NCBI GenBank assembly: GCA_002405915.1
Contig: DHMS01000020.1
Span: 1 to 7,210, forward strand
Direction: 5' to 3'
Source: Christensenella sp. UBA4636
GTDB taxonomy: Bacteria; Bacillota; Clostridia; Christensenellales; Borkfalkiaceae
DNA: 7,210 nucleotides
Shown: in pieces, positions 1 through 5,990 of the stretch
Layout of the letters: each line of letters begins with the position of its first letter
Position numbering within the stretch: position 1 is the stretch's first letter
Position numbers and translations under genes: made by a program
Notes under the pieces: model-generated
Seen by the model: the letters and a program-made list of their open reading frames with translations, nothing else
What the model was told of the DNA's origin: nothing
Database searches by the model: none

Positions 1-70
1 AAACGTAGTACTTCGGCTTTTTTTCGGCAAGCTTTCTGTATTTTTTTATTTTATCTTTTACAGTGTCCAT
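1..70 (-). CDS. 5' end of an unknown lysine-rich protein, cut by the window edge
   Basis: An ATG at 70 reading leftwards opens a frame that stays open to the window edge, giving 23 residues beginning MDTVKDKIKK and ending near KYYV. It is preceded by a purine-rich ribosome binding site (AGGGGG at 75-80, about 4 bases before the ATG) and by a good promoter at 156-184, so the start is well supported. The visible part is strongly basic and probably helical, with no signal peptide or membrane segment. No family can be named from 23 residues. It is separated from the upstream tRNA gene by that tRNA's terminator, so it is its own transcription unit. Confidence 0.7.
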   Translation of the reverse strand, partial: MDTVKDKIKKYRKLAEKKPKYYV

Positions 71-102
71 ATTACCCCCTATAGGCGTTTTAAAGAAATG
101 AT

Positions 103-141
103 AAACTCCTACATCACAGATGGTTCCGGCAGTATAAGTTT
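103..141 (-). promoter_or_regulatory. structured 5' leader hairpin of the partial gene
   Basis: In the roughly 80-base leader between the predicted transcription start (about 149) and the ATG at 70, the ten bases at 132-141 pair with those at 103-112 on the minus-strand RNA (nine of ten pairs, one of them G-U). A small inner ATC/GAT hairpin sits at 113-121. A short palindrome (CCTATAGG) overlaps the ribosome binding site at about 77-84. No known riboswitch or ribosomal-protein leader consensus was recognised. It may be regulatory or merely structured. Confidence 0.3.
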
Positions 142-155
142 CCAACCGTTTTTTA

Positions 156-184
156 ATTTTAGCATATTTTTATGTTTTTTTCAA
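156..184 (-). promoter_or_regulatory. sigma-A type promoter of the partial gene
   Basis: On the minus strand the -35 box TTGAAA (179-184) and the -10 box TAAAAT (156-161) are separated by exactly 17 bases. The -10 box is preceded by TGC, giving an extended -10. Transcription would start near 149, leaving a leader of about 80 bases. Confidence 0.75.
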
Positions 185-203
185 TAGTTTTCTTCAACAG
201 CAA

Positions 204-242
204 ACAAAAAAACAGTCTGCAAGAAAAAACTCACAGACCGTT
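204..242 (-). terminator. intrinsic terminator of tRNA-Arg
   Basis: Starting six bases past the tRNA CCA end, a 12-pair stem forms on the minus strand between 230-241 and 212-223 around a loop of six T. Every position is paired if three G-U pairs are allowed. It is followed by a run of seven T (complement of 205-211). This is a textbook Rho-independent terminator. The inner part of the stem resembles the hairpin at 6089-6120. Confidence 0.85.
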
Positions 243-247
243 ATTTT

Positions 248-322
248 TGGTGCGTCCGCCGGGACTCGAACCCGGACCGAAGGCGTCGGAGGCCTTAATG
301 GTATCCGTTCCACCACGGGCGC
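248..322 (-). tRNA. tRNA-Arg, anticodon CCG
   Basis: Read on the minus strand this is a full cloverleaf: acceptor 322-316, D arm with GTGG/CCAT stem and GG in the loop, a five-pair anticodon stem (AAGGC/GCCTT) around CTCCGAC with anticodon CCG (287-289), a four-base variable loop, and a T arm with loop TTCGAGT. The discriminator base is A and the 3' CCA is encoded (248-250). It decodes the arginine codon CGG. One oddity is that acceptor position 4 (C, 319) faces A (255) at position 69, so the stem has a C-A mismatch. It has its own promoter (354-383) and terminator (204-242), so it is a single-tRNA unit. Confidence 0.95.
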
Positions 323-326
323 ATGT

Positions 327-345
327 AAAAAGCCTTGCGGCTTTT
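327..345 (-). other. hairpin in the pre-tRNA 5' leader
   Basis: Between the tRNA promoter and the tRNA, 345-339 and 334-328 form seven perfect pairs (AAAAGCC with GGCTTTT) closed by a GCAA (GNRA) tetraloop on the minus strand. The predicted transcription start is about 346-347, so nearly the whole pre-tRNA leader is this hairpin. It ends about five bases before the mature 5' end. It resembles a short terminator but has only an AT-rich lower stem and no separate T tract. Confidence 0.5.
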
Positions 346-353
346 GTTTAATT

Positions 354-383
354 ATTGTACCACTTTATCGGCGTTTATGTCAA
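354..383 (-). promoter_or_regulatory. promoter of tRNA-Arg
   Basis: The perfect -35 box TTGACA (378-383) is followed after 18 bases by the -10 box TACAAT (354-359), with TGG directly upstream as an extended -10. This is among the strongest-looking promoters in the window, as expected for a stable RNA gene. Confidence 0.85.
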
Positions 384-439
384 ATTTTTTTAAAACGAGA
401 ATAAAAGCTTTTGTTTATCTCTGTTTAAAAAACGTTTTT

Positions 440-1132
440 TCAATCGTTCGATTGTCTTTTAGACATTCTGTGCCAGCTCAAAAAAGTGTAAAAATCGTTG
501 GCTAAAAACGCAGAAAAACAAATTACCATAGATAAAAAGCTTAAATTTTCGGCGGAAGCAAGCGACCAAAGCACGATTAAGACTATATCGTTAGCAATGT
601 AGCCGAGCGCGAAAAGCGGACTTCTGCGAAAAGTCAGATATACGCCGAAAAAGCTCGTCGCGACGGACACGGTACTCCAAATTAGGTTTGCCGTGTCGAA
701 CGCGCGCAGAATAAAGTAAAAGCCGAACGCGACAAGCGCGCCCGCAACGACGGTAAGCGCATACTCGATTTTGCTGATTTTGTTAACTTTAACTTCCGCC
801 TTGCCTTCTTCGAAAGGGTGTCTAAGCCAGCTTATAAGTGCGAAAACAGCCATAGGCACGGTCATTCCGACGTAAGTTATCATCTCGCCGTAGTACCTTT
901 GAGCGAACGATATAACGCCGTAAATTATGCCGAAAACGACCATTAACGCTTGCCCTACGGGATTGCCTTTCGCCGTAAAAATGAGCGAAGTAACGCCGAT
1001 TACGGAAGCTATAAGCGTGATATAATTTTTGCGGTCGAAAACAAAAAACGAAGCGACTATAAGAGCGACAGAAACGCTCCACAACACGATTTCGCCCGTC
1101 GAAAAATATTTCGTCATTGTCTCTTTTTTCAT
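440..1132 (-). CDS. pnuC: PnuC-family nicotinamide riboside (or related vitamin) transporter
   Basis: The 230-residue integral membrane protein has about seven to eight hydrophobic segments (roughly residues 16-32, 38-53, 60-76, 85-101, 124-143, 150-166, 172-192 and 197-216). The stretch from the DRKNY and GVTSLIFTAKGNP motifs through YYGEMITYVGM to ALISWLRHP (33-106) is what I recognise as Firmicute PnuC. The family moves nicotinamide riboside, or in some members other vitamin nucleosides or thiamine, across the cytoplasmic membrane by facilitated diffusion, with trapping by a cytoplasmic kinase. No kinase lies in the window, so the substrate is open. The start is the ATG at 1132: it has AAGGTG six bases upstream, whereas the in-frame TTG at 1153 has no such support. 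The gene has its own promoter and a long structured leader, which suggests RNA-level control. No strong terminator follows the stop. Confidence 0.88.
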   Translation of the reverse strand: MKKETMTKYFSTGEIVLWSVSVALIVASFFVFDRKNYITLIASVIGVTSLIFTAKGNPVGQALMVVFGIIYGVISFAQRYYGEMITYVGMTVPMAVFALISWLRHPFEEGKAEVKVNKISKIEYALTVVAGALVAFGFYFILRAFDTANLIWSTVSVATSFFGVYLTFRRSPLFALGYIANDIVLIVLWSLASAENLSFLSMVICFSAFLANDFYTFLSWHRMSKRQSND

Positions 1133-1246
1133 AAGTATCACCTTGTCAAACAAAAAACGCCCGCCCTACGTATCTTCTAAGACCTTACGATACGCCCGCG
1201 AACGCTTTTTACGTTCCGTCACCCGGTGGCGACATTTTTATTTTCT
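1133..1246 (-). promoter_or_regulatory. long structured 5' leader of pnuC, candidate regulatory RNA
   Basis: From the predicted start near 1246 to the ATG, the leader can form three successive hairpins: 1233-1218 (six pairs, loop ACCG), 1216-1200 (GAACG/CGTTC), and 1194-1169 (CGTATC/GATACG with a 14-base loop). A G-rich stretch and a run of six T (complement of 1152-1157) follow, then the ribosome binding site. Such a leader before a vitamin transporter gene suggests a riboswitch or attenuator. I do not recognise the consensus of TPP, FMN, preQ1, ZTP or other common classes. An NAD+-II type element, known upstream of pnuC, is a possibility I cannot test by eye. Confidence 0.45.
1139..1144 (-). 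promoter_or_regulatory. ribosome binding site deciding the pnuC start
   Basis: AAGGTG on the minus strand lies six bases before the ATG at 1132. It excludes the upstream TTG at 1153 as the main start, because it would then lie inside the coding region. Confidence 0.75.
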
Positions 1247-1252
1247 TTCTGT

Positions 1253-1281
1253 ATTATACCTATAAGCCCGATTTTCGTCAA
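1253..1281 (-). promoter_or_regulatory. near-consensus promoter of pnuC
   Basis: The -35 box TTGACG (1276-1281) and perfect -10 box TATAAT (1253-1258) are separated by 17 bases on the minus strand. It lies just downstream of the ogt stop codon, so pnuC is transcribed separately from, or in addition to, the pepV-ogt operon. Confidence 0.85.
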
Positions 1282-1314
1282 CCGTTTTAACGCAAAAAAA
1301 GCGCGATAATCGAC

Positions 1315-1851
1315 TTATAGGCGGATATTTTTTACGCCTTCGAGCTTTAAAAGCCCGATTTTGTTTTTTATGCCGCCGCCGTAACCGGTGATTTTGCCGT
1401 TTGCGCCGACAACGCGGTGACAAGGAATTATTACGCACACGGGGTTCGCGCCGACCGCGCCGCCCACCGCCTGCGCGGACATTCTTTTTATGCCTTTTTC
1501 TTCGGCTATCCTCTTTGCGATTTCGCCGTAAGTTACCGTTTTGCCGTAAGGGATTTCTTTCATTATCTCACTTACTCGCGCGCAAAATTCCGTTCTTAAA
1601 TCGGGTGCAAGAGCGGGCGTAAAATCGGGCTTTTCTCCGCTAAAATATATGTCGAGCCATTCCCTCGTCCGAGCAAAAATTTCAAGGTCGTCGCGCTTTT
1701 CCGTTTCGCACCCCGCGACGCGCATAAAAGCTTTCATCGCGTCGGGCGAATTTTTAAAGACGAGCGCGCAAAGCGCAACCCCGTTCGATACCATAATCAT
1801 ATCGTCGAAGTTTTCGGGCGTAGCGTATTCGCAAAAATATCTCTTCGGCAT
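1315..1851 (-). CDS. ogt: methylated-DNA-[protein]-cysteine S-methyltransferase (O6-alkylguanine repair)
   Basis: This suicide DNA-repair enzyme transfers the alkyl group from O6-alkylguanine to its own cysteine. The 178-residue protein has the expected two-part layout: a poorly conserved N-terminal domain (about 1-85) and the conserved C-terminal domain. The latter contains the PYGKTVTYGEIA segment (101-112), the DNA-binding helix SAQAVGGAVGANP (125-137), the active-site PCHRV (143-147, acceptor Cys144) and the GYGGG turn (156-160). The start is the ATG at 1851, five bases after GAGG. The GTG two codons upstream overlaps that ribosome binding site and is unlikely. It follows the M20 peptidase gene by 30 bases on the same strand, so the two are probably co-transcribed. 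The sequence between its stop and the pnuC promoter has a T run but only a weak hairpin, so termination there is uncertain. Confidence 0.95.
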   Translation of the reverse strand: MPKRYFCEYATPENFDDMIMVSNGVALCALVFKNSPDAMKAFMRVAGCETEKRDDLEIFARTREWLDIYFSGEKPDFTPALAPDLRTEFCARVSEIMKEIPYGKTVTYGEIAKRIAEEKGIKRMSAQAVGGAVGANPVCVIIPCHRVVGANGKITGYGGGIKNKIGLLKLEGVKNIRL

Positions 1852-1856
1852 ACGCA

Positions 1857-1860
1857 CCTC
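1857..1860 (-). promoter_or_regulatory. ribosome binding site deciding the ogt start
   Basis: GAGG on the minus strand is five bases before the ATG at 1851. The alternative GTG start (1855-1857) overlaps it and can be set aside. Confidence 0.7.
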
Positions 1861-1881
1861 GCAGAAATAAATTCTAAGAGA

Positions 1882-3195
1882 TTACTTTATGCAAAGTTCG
1901 TAAAGCGCGTCCTTATACACGTCGAACATAATATCGAGAGTCGAAAGCGTTACGAACTCGTTGGGCTGGTGAATGGAATCGGCTTCTTTGCCTATCGCGG
2001 GACCGAAAGCCACGCCGCATTTGAGCGCGCGCGCATACGTTCCGCCGCCGATAGCGATAGGCTCTTCCTTTTTGCCCGAGTACTTTTCCCACACCTTGCA
2101 AAGGGTCGTTACGAGCTTTCCGTTTTTGTCGTTAAAAAGCGGCGCTTGGTAAGATAAAACCTCAAAATCGCCGATTTTTGCAAACGATTTTTCAATTGTT
2201 TCACGGGAAACGGTCGACGGATAGCGTATGTCGGTAACGTAATAAACGTGCGTATCGTCGGTCGATAAAACGTCCGGGGAAAAAGTAAGCTTGCCCGTTT
2301 CGTCCTCAAAATTTTCAACGCCGGCTCTCGCGCCGAACATTCCGTCGTAAACGCCTTTTTCGATATAGCCGCCATCTTCTAAAAACGCCGTCAAAGCTTT
2401 TAGCGCGTTCAAGCCTTTTTCGGGCGTGGAACCGTGCGCCGCCTTTCCGAAGCTTTCCGCCTTGATTTCGCCGCCGACGCAGCCGCTATTGCCGCAGTTG
2501 CCGCCGTCTAAACAGACTTTTAAGCCATGCTTTTCGGCAAGTTCTTTGTCTAAGTCCGCCGCGGTAACGCAAGCGTAATCGCACACGACGTTCGCCGCGG
2601 TTCCGCCGCAAGCCGTAAATTGTTTAAGCTTTTTAAACGCATACTTTACATGCAAAATACCCTTTTCGGCGTAAATAACGGGGAAGTCCGCGTCGGGCGA
2701 AATGCCCTCTTCCGGCATAACGGCGACTTCGTTGTAGTGCTTGATGCACCCCCAACCGCTTTCTTCGTTGCAACCTAAGATAAGCCTAATCTGTCTTTTC
2801 GGTTCATAGCCATCTTCTTTTAACGCGTACATAGCGAATAACGTGCTTATAGCCGCACTTTTATCGTCAAGCGCGCCGCGACAGAACAGCTTGCCGTCTT
2901 TCACGGTCGGCGTAAAAGGGTCGGTGTTCCAGGCAGCAAGATTGCCCGCCGGCACGACGTCGAGGTGGCAGAGAACGCCGAACGGCTTGCCCGTACCCCA
3001 GATTACTTCTCCGACGTAGTTGTCGTAATTTTTAGTTTTAAAACCCAACTCTTCCGCGATGGAAAGAGTGAGCGTAAGAGCCTTTTTTACCTCTTCGCCG
3101 AAAGGCGCGTCCGCGGTCGCTTTGCCCTGAACGCTCGGCACCGAAAGCACCTTAAAAAGCGCGTTTTCGAATTTATTTTTCAATTCTTTGTTCAT
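1882..3195 (-). CDS. M20-family zinc dipeptidase, PepV/Sapep type
   Basis: This is a cytoplasmic two-zinc peptidase that probably cleaves dipeptides or trims short peptides. The 437 residues show the family's ligands in order: CHLDVVP with His77 and catalytic Asp79, RGALDDK with the bridging Asp near 110-111, NEESG with Glu144 and Glu145, SPDADFPV with Asp168, and SIHQPNE with His409. The lid domain carries the AAHGSTPEKG motif (His254 region) used for substrate binding, and GGTYARA (385-391) is the conserved arginine segment. PepV proteins are usually about 465-470 residues, so this is slightly short but nothing catalytic is missing. The ATG at 3195 has GAGG 11 bases upstream, a somewhat long spacing. 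It leads an operon with ogt and has its own promoter at 3240-3268. Exact substrate cannot be told. Confidence 0.92.
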   Translation of the reverse strand: MNKELKNKFENALFKVLSVPSVQGKATADAPFGEEVKKALTLTLSIAEELGFKTKNYDNYVGEVIWGTGKPFGVLCHLDVVPAGNLAAWNTDPFTPTVKDGKLFCRGALDDKSAAISTLFAMYALKEDGYEPKRQIRLILGCNEESGWGCIKHYNEVAVMPEEGISPDADFPVIYAEKGILHVKYAFKKLKQFTACGGTAANVVCDYACVTAADLDKELAEKHGLKVCLDGGNCGNSGCVGGEIKAESFGKAAHGSTPEKGLNALKALTAFLEDGGYIEKGVYDGMFGARAGVENFEDETGKLTFSPDVLSTDDTHVYYVTDIRYPSTVSRETIEKSFAKIGDFEVLSYQAPLFNDKNGKLVTTLCKVWEKYSGKKEEPIAIGGGTYARALKCGVAFGPAIGKEADSIHQPNEFVTLSTLDIMFDVYKDALYELCIK

Positions 3196-3239
3196 TTTTT
3201 AAATAACCTCGCAAAAAATTTAATATTTCGTTTACATAT

Positions 3240-3268
3240 ATTATACACTTTTTTGAAAATATGGTAAA
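3240..3268 (-). promoter_or_regulatory. promoter of the peptidase-ogt operon
   Basis: On the minus strand the -10 box TATAAT is perfect (3240-3245) and the -35 box TTTACC (3263-3268) matches the consensus at four of six positions with a 17-base spacer. It overlaps the oppositely directed radC promoter. Confidence 0.6.
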
Positions 3269-3270
3269 AT
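3242..3270 (+). promoter_or_regulatory. promoter of radC-gltX
   Basis: An extended -10 (TATGG then TAAAAT, with TAAAAT at 3265-3270) lies 17 bases after a partial -35 box TATACA (3242-3247). An alternative is TTGAAA at 3253-3258 with TATAAT at 3274-3279, but its spacing is only 15. Either places the start 15-30 bases before the radC ATG. Confidence 0.5.
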
Positions 3271-3305
3271 AAATATAATATAAAATTCAACGACGGGCAA
3301 AAAAA

Positions 3306-4004
3306 ATGCATGAAGATCATCGTAAAAGGTTGAGAGCCAAGCTCGCTGCAGACGAAAACGCAATCAACGAGTACGAAGCTCTCGAATTATTATTGTTCAC
3401 AGCCCTGCCGCGCGTCAACACGAACGGCACCGCGCATAGGTTAATCAACGAATTCGGTTCTATCGAAGGCGTTCTTTCCGCGCCGATAGAAAGCTTGAAG
3501 CAAGTAGACGGCATAGGCGAAGCCGCGGCGGCGTTTTTAGCCACGATAGGCTTAATCACGAGAAAGTATGCAACGCCTTGCGACAATATCCCGCTCGACT
3601 TCGATTTCCGGTCGGCGCGCCAACCGCTTATCGACGAGTTTTCGCGTTTCAAGCAAGAAGTCTTTTTAATACTCTTCTTAAACCGCAGACAAAAGATTGT
3701 CGCGAAACGCTTTATCACGGGTCACCGCGCGGATAAAGTAGACATTGACTTGAACGAATTCACTTCAATGATAGTCGCGCAAAAGCCCGCGTTCGTAGTG
3801 TTCGTCCACAATCATTTGAGCGGAAACGTTCACCCGAGCGCAGCCGACGACCGCGCTACCGAAAAAATGTATATGGTACTTGCCCTCAACAACGTGGAAC
3901 TTCTCGACCACATTATCGTAAGCAAGGATTCTGCTTACAGTTATTACTATAACGACGACAGATTAAATTTGATAAAACAAAGGGCTTTGGAAGCTCTTTC
4001 TTAA
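3306..4004 (+). CDS. radC: RadC/JAB-domain protein
   Basis: The 232-residue protein has the RadC layout. The N-terminus MHEDHRKRLR is typical of the family and fixes the start. A helix-hairpin-helix region (about 50-80, QVDGIGEAAAA) is followed by the JAB1/MPN-like metalloprotease-type domain. In that domain Glu118 (QEVFLILFLN), His168, His170 and Asp181 form an intact metal site with the H-x-H-x10-D spacing. The usual HNHPSG is HNHLSG here. RadC proteins were once linked to DNA repair; the link is not well supported and the real activity is unknown. The ribosome binding site is weak (only GGGC about seven bases upstream). It is followed after ten bases by gltX, so the two are co-transcribed. 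Confidence 0.92.
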   Translation: MHEDHRKRLRAKLAADENAINEYEALELLLFTALPRVNTNGTAHRLINEFGSIEGVLSAPIESLKQVDGIGEAAAAFLATIGLITRKYATPCDNIPLDFDFRSARQPLIDEFSRFKQEVFLILFLNRRQKIVAKRFITGHRADKVDIDLNEFTSMIVAQKPAFVVFVHNHLSGNVHPSAADDRATEKMYMVLALNNVELLDHIIVSKDSAYSYYYNDDRLNLIKQRALEALS

Positions 4005-4014
4005 GGAGTATATC

Positions 4015-5457
4015 ATGGAAAACATAGTGAGAACGCGTTTCGCACCCAGCCCCACGGGCTTTATGCACCTCGGCGGAATGAGAACGGCTTTATACTGCTA
4101 CCTTTACGCGAAAGCGCACAACGGCAAATTCGTTTTGAGAATCGAAGATACCGACCAGGAAAGATTCGTCGAAGGCGCGACCGAAGTTATTTATTCGTCC
4201 TTGAAAGAAGGCGGAATGACTTACGACGAGGGTCCGGACGTAGGCGGCGATTACGGTCCTTACGTTCAGAGCCAAAGAAAAGACATTTACTTAAAATATG
4301 CAAAGGAACTCATTGAAAAGGGCGGCGCGTACTACTGCTTCTGCACGAAAGACCGCATCGAATCCTTGCGCGACGAGAACGGCAACGTGCGTTACGACAA
4401 GCACTGCTTGCACCTTTCTAAGGAAGAAATCGAACGCCGCTTAGCCGCGGGCGAGCCGTACGTTATTCGCCAAAATATCCCCGAACACGGCGTAGGCGAG
4501 TACGAGGACGCTATCTACGGGCATATTTCCGTCGATTATTCCGAGCTTGAGGACGGCGTGCTTATTAAATCCGACGGCATGCCGACGTACAACTTTGCAA
4601 ACGTCGTCGACGACCACCTTATGCACATAACCCACGTTATCCGCGGCACGGAATACCTTTCTTCCACGCCGAAGTATAACCTTATGTACGACGCGTTCGG
4701 CTGGGAACGCCCCGTTTACATTCACCTCCCGCCCATTATGAAAGATTCGACGAGAAAACTCTCCAAGCGTTACGGCGACGCTAACTTCGACGATTTCTTG
4801 TCGAAAGGTTACGTTCCCGAAGCGATAATAAACTATATCGCGCTTTTGGGGTGGTGTCCTAAGGATAACAGCGAAAAAATGACTATGAGCGAAATGATTG
4901 AGAAGTTTTCGCTCGACGGCGTTTCCAAATCGCCCGCAATATTCGACGACGCAAAGTGCCGCTGGCTCAACGGCGAATATCTGAAAGCCATGACGGACGA
5001 AGAATTTTTGAAAGTCGCGCTTCCGTTCATCAAAAAGTCCAAGGCTTACGGCAAATACGACGATATGCTCCTCGCACGCCTTATGAAAACCCGCGTCGAA
5101 ATTTTAAGCGAAATTCCCGAAAAAATAGACTTTTTGGAAGAATTCGGCGAGTACGACCCGCAACTTTTCTACCACAAGAAAATGAAAACGGACGAGAACC
5201 TTGCGAAAACCGTTCTTCCTATGATAAGAGAAACGCTTGCAAATCTCCCCTCGTTTTCTCACGACGCTATACACGATTCGCTCATCGCTTTGGCGACCGA
5301 AAAGGGCTACAAAAACGGACAGATACTCTGGACCGCGCGCGTCGCGCTCACCGGTAAGGATGTCACCCCGGGCGGCGCGGTCGAAATGGCTGAACTTTTA
5401 GGCAAAGACCGTTCGCTCGAAAGAATAGACTTCTCGATGTCGCTCTTAGCAAAATAA
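4015..5457 (+). CDS. gltX: glutamyl-tRNA synthetase
   Basis: This class I aminoacyl-tRNA synthetase charges tRNA-Glu, and in many Firmicutes also tRNA-Gln for later amidation. The 480-residue length is normal. The catalytic Rossmann domain carries the HIGH-type signature in PSPTGFMHLG (11-20) and the KMSKS-type loop KLSKR (248-252). Zinc-site residues are visible as Cys108, Cys110, Cys131 and probably His133. WVH-like and GTEYLSSTPKY elements (211-221) surround the acceptor-binding region, and the C-terminal anticodon-binding domain ends with the expected TPGGAVEMAELLG segment. AAGGAG (4003-4008) overlaps the radC stop and sits six bases before the ATG. No gatCAB genes are in the window, so whether the enzyme is discriminating cannot be settled. 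A strong terminator follows. Confidence 0.97.
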   Translation: MENIVRTRFAPSPTGFMHLGGMRTALYCYLYAKAHNGKFVLRIEDTDQERFVEGATEVIYSSLKEGGMTYDEGPDVGGDYGPYVQSQRKDIYLKYAKELIEKGGAYYCFCTKDRIESLRDENGNVRYDKHCLHLSKEEIERRLAAGEPYVIRQNIPEHGVGEYEDAIYGHISVDYSELEDGVLIKSDGMPTYNFANVVDDHLMHITHVIRGTEYLSSTPKYNLMYDAFGWERPVYIHLPPIMKDSTRKLSKRYGDANFDDFLSKGYVPEAIINYIALLGWCPKDNSEKMTMSEMIEKFSLDGVSKSPAIFDDAKCRWLNGEYLKAMTDEEFLKVALPFIKKSKAYGKYDDMLLARLMKTRVEILSEIPEKIDFLEEFGEYDPQLFYHKKMKTDENLAKTVLPMIRETLANLPSFSHDAIHDSLIALATEKGYKNGQILWTARVALTGKDVTPGGAVEMAELLGKDRSLERIDFSMSLLAK

Positions 5458-5475
5458 TTCGATTAAAAAATTTTC

Positions 5476-5507
5476 CGCCGACTAAGTTTAATTAGTCGGC
5501 GTTTTTT
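5476..5507 (+). terminator. intrinsic terminator of radC-gltX
   Basis: The ten-base arms 5476-5485 (CGCCGACTAA) and 5492-5501 are perfectly complementary around a six-base loop and are followed by six T (5502-5507). The stop codon of the converging SdpI-family frame (5492-5494) lies inside the stem. On the minus strand the hairpin is followed by GAAAA before any T run, so it is mainly a plus-strand terminator. Confidence 0.92.
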
Positions 5508-5941
5508 GTGTATTGAAAACCCGCCGCGAACGACTGCCGTGACGGGTTAAAAGTTCGATTATTTTTTTTGTTTCCGTTCTCGTCGAAAGTTTTCTTCAAC
5601 GCGCTTTCGGTAGGAATTATAGAACACGTTAAAACCAAAAGTTGCACGCCCAAGATAACAAGGCTTGCTATATTCACTGCGTTTTCGTTTTTATTCGCCG
5701 TGAAAACAAAGAACGAAACCGTGCCGACAACAAGCAGCAAAGCGCCGCAAACGAGCCACAATTTGCCGATAAAGTTATGCGCGAATTGCCAAGTATCCCG
5801 ATTTTTCATAGACCTTGCGGTGCGATACCCGAACACATAATTTATCTTTTTCGGCGCGCGTTTCATAAAGTACGCCCCGAACCCGACCATGATAGCGGGA
5901 ACAATCAATATCATAACAAGCAAAAAAATCTTAAACCCCAT
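5492..5941 (-). CDS. SdpI-family membrane protein (possible altered C-terminus)
   Basis: The 149-residue protein has three hydrophobic segments (about 3-25, 58-80 and 90-110). Between the first two it carries the SdpI-family signature GYRTARSMKNRDTWQFAHNF (38-57). SdpI of Bacillus gives immunity to the SdpC toxin, but most family members have no known role, and no sdp toxin genes are visible here. The start is the ATG at 5941 with GAGG seven bases upstream. The tail is odd: after FDENGNKK (119-126) come 23 residues encoded across a hairpin (5518-5548) and into the gltX terminator. An A8 tract (5562-5569) with a TAA directly after it in the -1 frame (5559-5561) would end the protein as ENGNKKK at about 127 residues. 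The family name is secure, the last 23 residues are not. Confidence 0.85.
   Translation of the reverse strand: MGFKIFLLVMILIVPAIMVGFGAYFMKRAPKKINYVFGYRTARSMKNRDTWQFAHNFIGKLWLVCGALLLVVGTVSFFVFTANKNENAVNIASLVILGVQLLVLTCSIIPTESALKKTFDENGNKKNNRTFNPSRQSFAAGFQYTKNAD
5518..5548 (-). other. GC-rich hairpin inside the 3' end of the SdpI-family frame
   Basis: On the minus strand 5548-5537 pairs with 5529-5518 (eight pairs, one mismatch, then three more pairs, two G-U in all) around a seven-base loop, followed by TTTTCAAT. It looks like a weak terminator in its position and shape but has only four T, two of them in the stem. It would make more sense as a 3' untranslated hairpin than as coding sequence. 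Confidence 0.45.
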
Positions 5942-5960
5942 ACAATCACCTCTCGTTCAT

Positions 5961-5990
5961 ATTTTAGCATAAATATATTTAATTAGTCAA
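5961..5990 (-). promoter_or_regulatory. promoter of the SdpI-family gene
   Basis: The -35 box TTGACT (5985-5990) and -10 box TAAAAT (5961-5966) are separated by 18 bases on the minus strand, with TATGC before the -10 (extended -10). The same TATGCTAAAAT core is found in the promoter at 156-184. Transcription would start only a few bases before the ribosome binding site at 5946-5952, so there is almost no leader. Confidence 0.8.

Noticed and set aside
429..439. Terminator after pnuC formed by AAAAAACGTTTTTT
   Set aside because: It is a loopless AT palindrome with a single CG core, not a credible stem.
1133..1153. TTG start for pnuC seven codons upstream of the ATG
   Set aside because: The region holds the ribosome binding site for the ATG at 1132, so it is leader, not coding.
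1133..1246. TPP riboswitch in the pnuC leader, suggested by CGTAGGG near the end
   Set aside because: The CTGAGA and AACCTGAT cores of the TPP aptamer are absent.
1282..1314. Intrinsic terminator after ogt
   Set aside because: There is a T7 run on the minus strand, but the hairpin before it has only about three-pair stems with an internal loop, too weak to list.
1432..1480. Gln in place of the arginine finger in the Ogt DNA-binding helix (AQAVGG rather than ARAVGG)
   Set aside because: I recall SAQAVGGAVG as a common Firmicute Ogt form, so it is not an anomaly of this gene.
3317..3718. Long open frame antisense to radC
   Set aside because: It lies wholly within a well-supported radC, lacks a ribosome binding site, and its protein has no recognisable features. 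Similar antisense or shifted frames over gltX, the peptidase, ogt and pnuC were dropped for the same reason.
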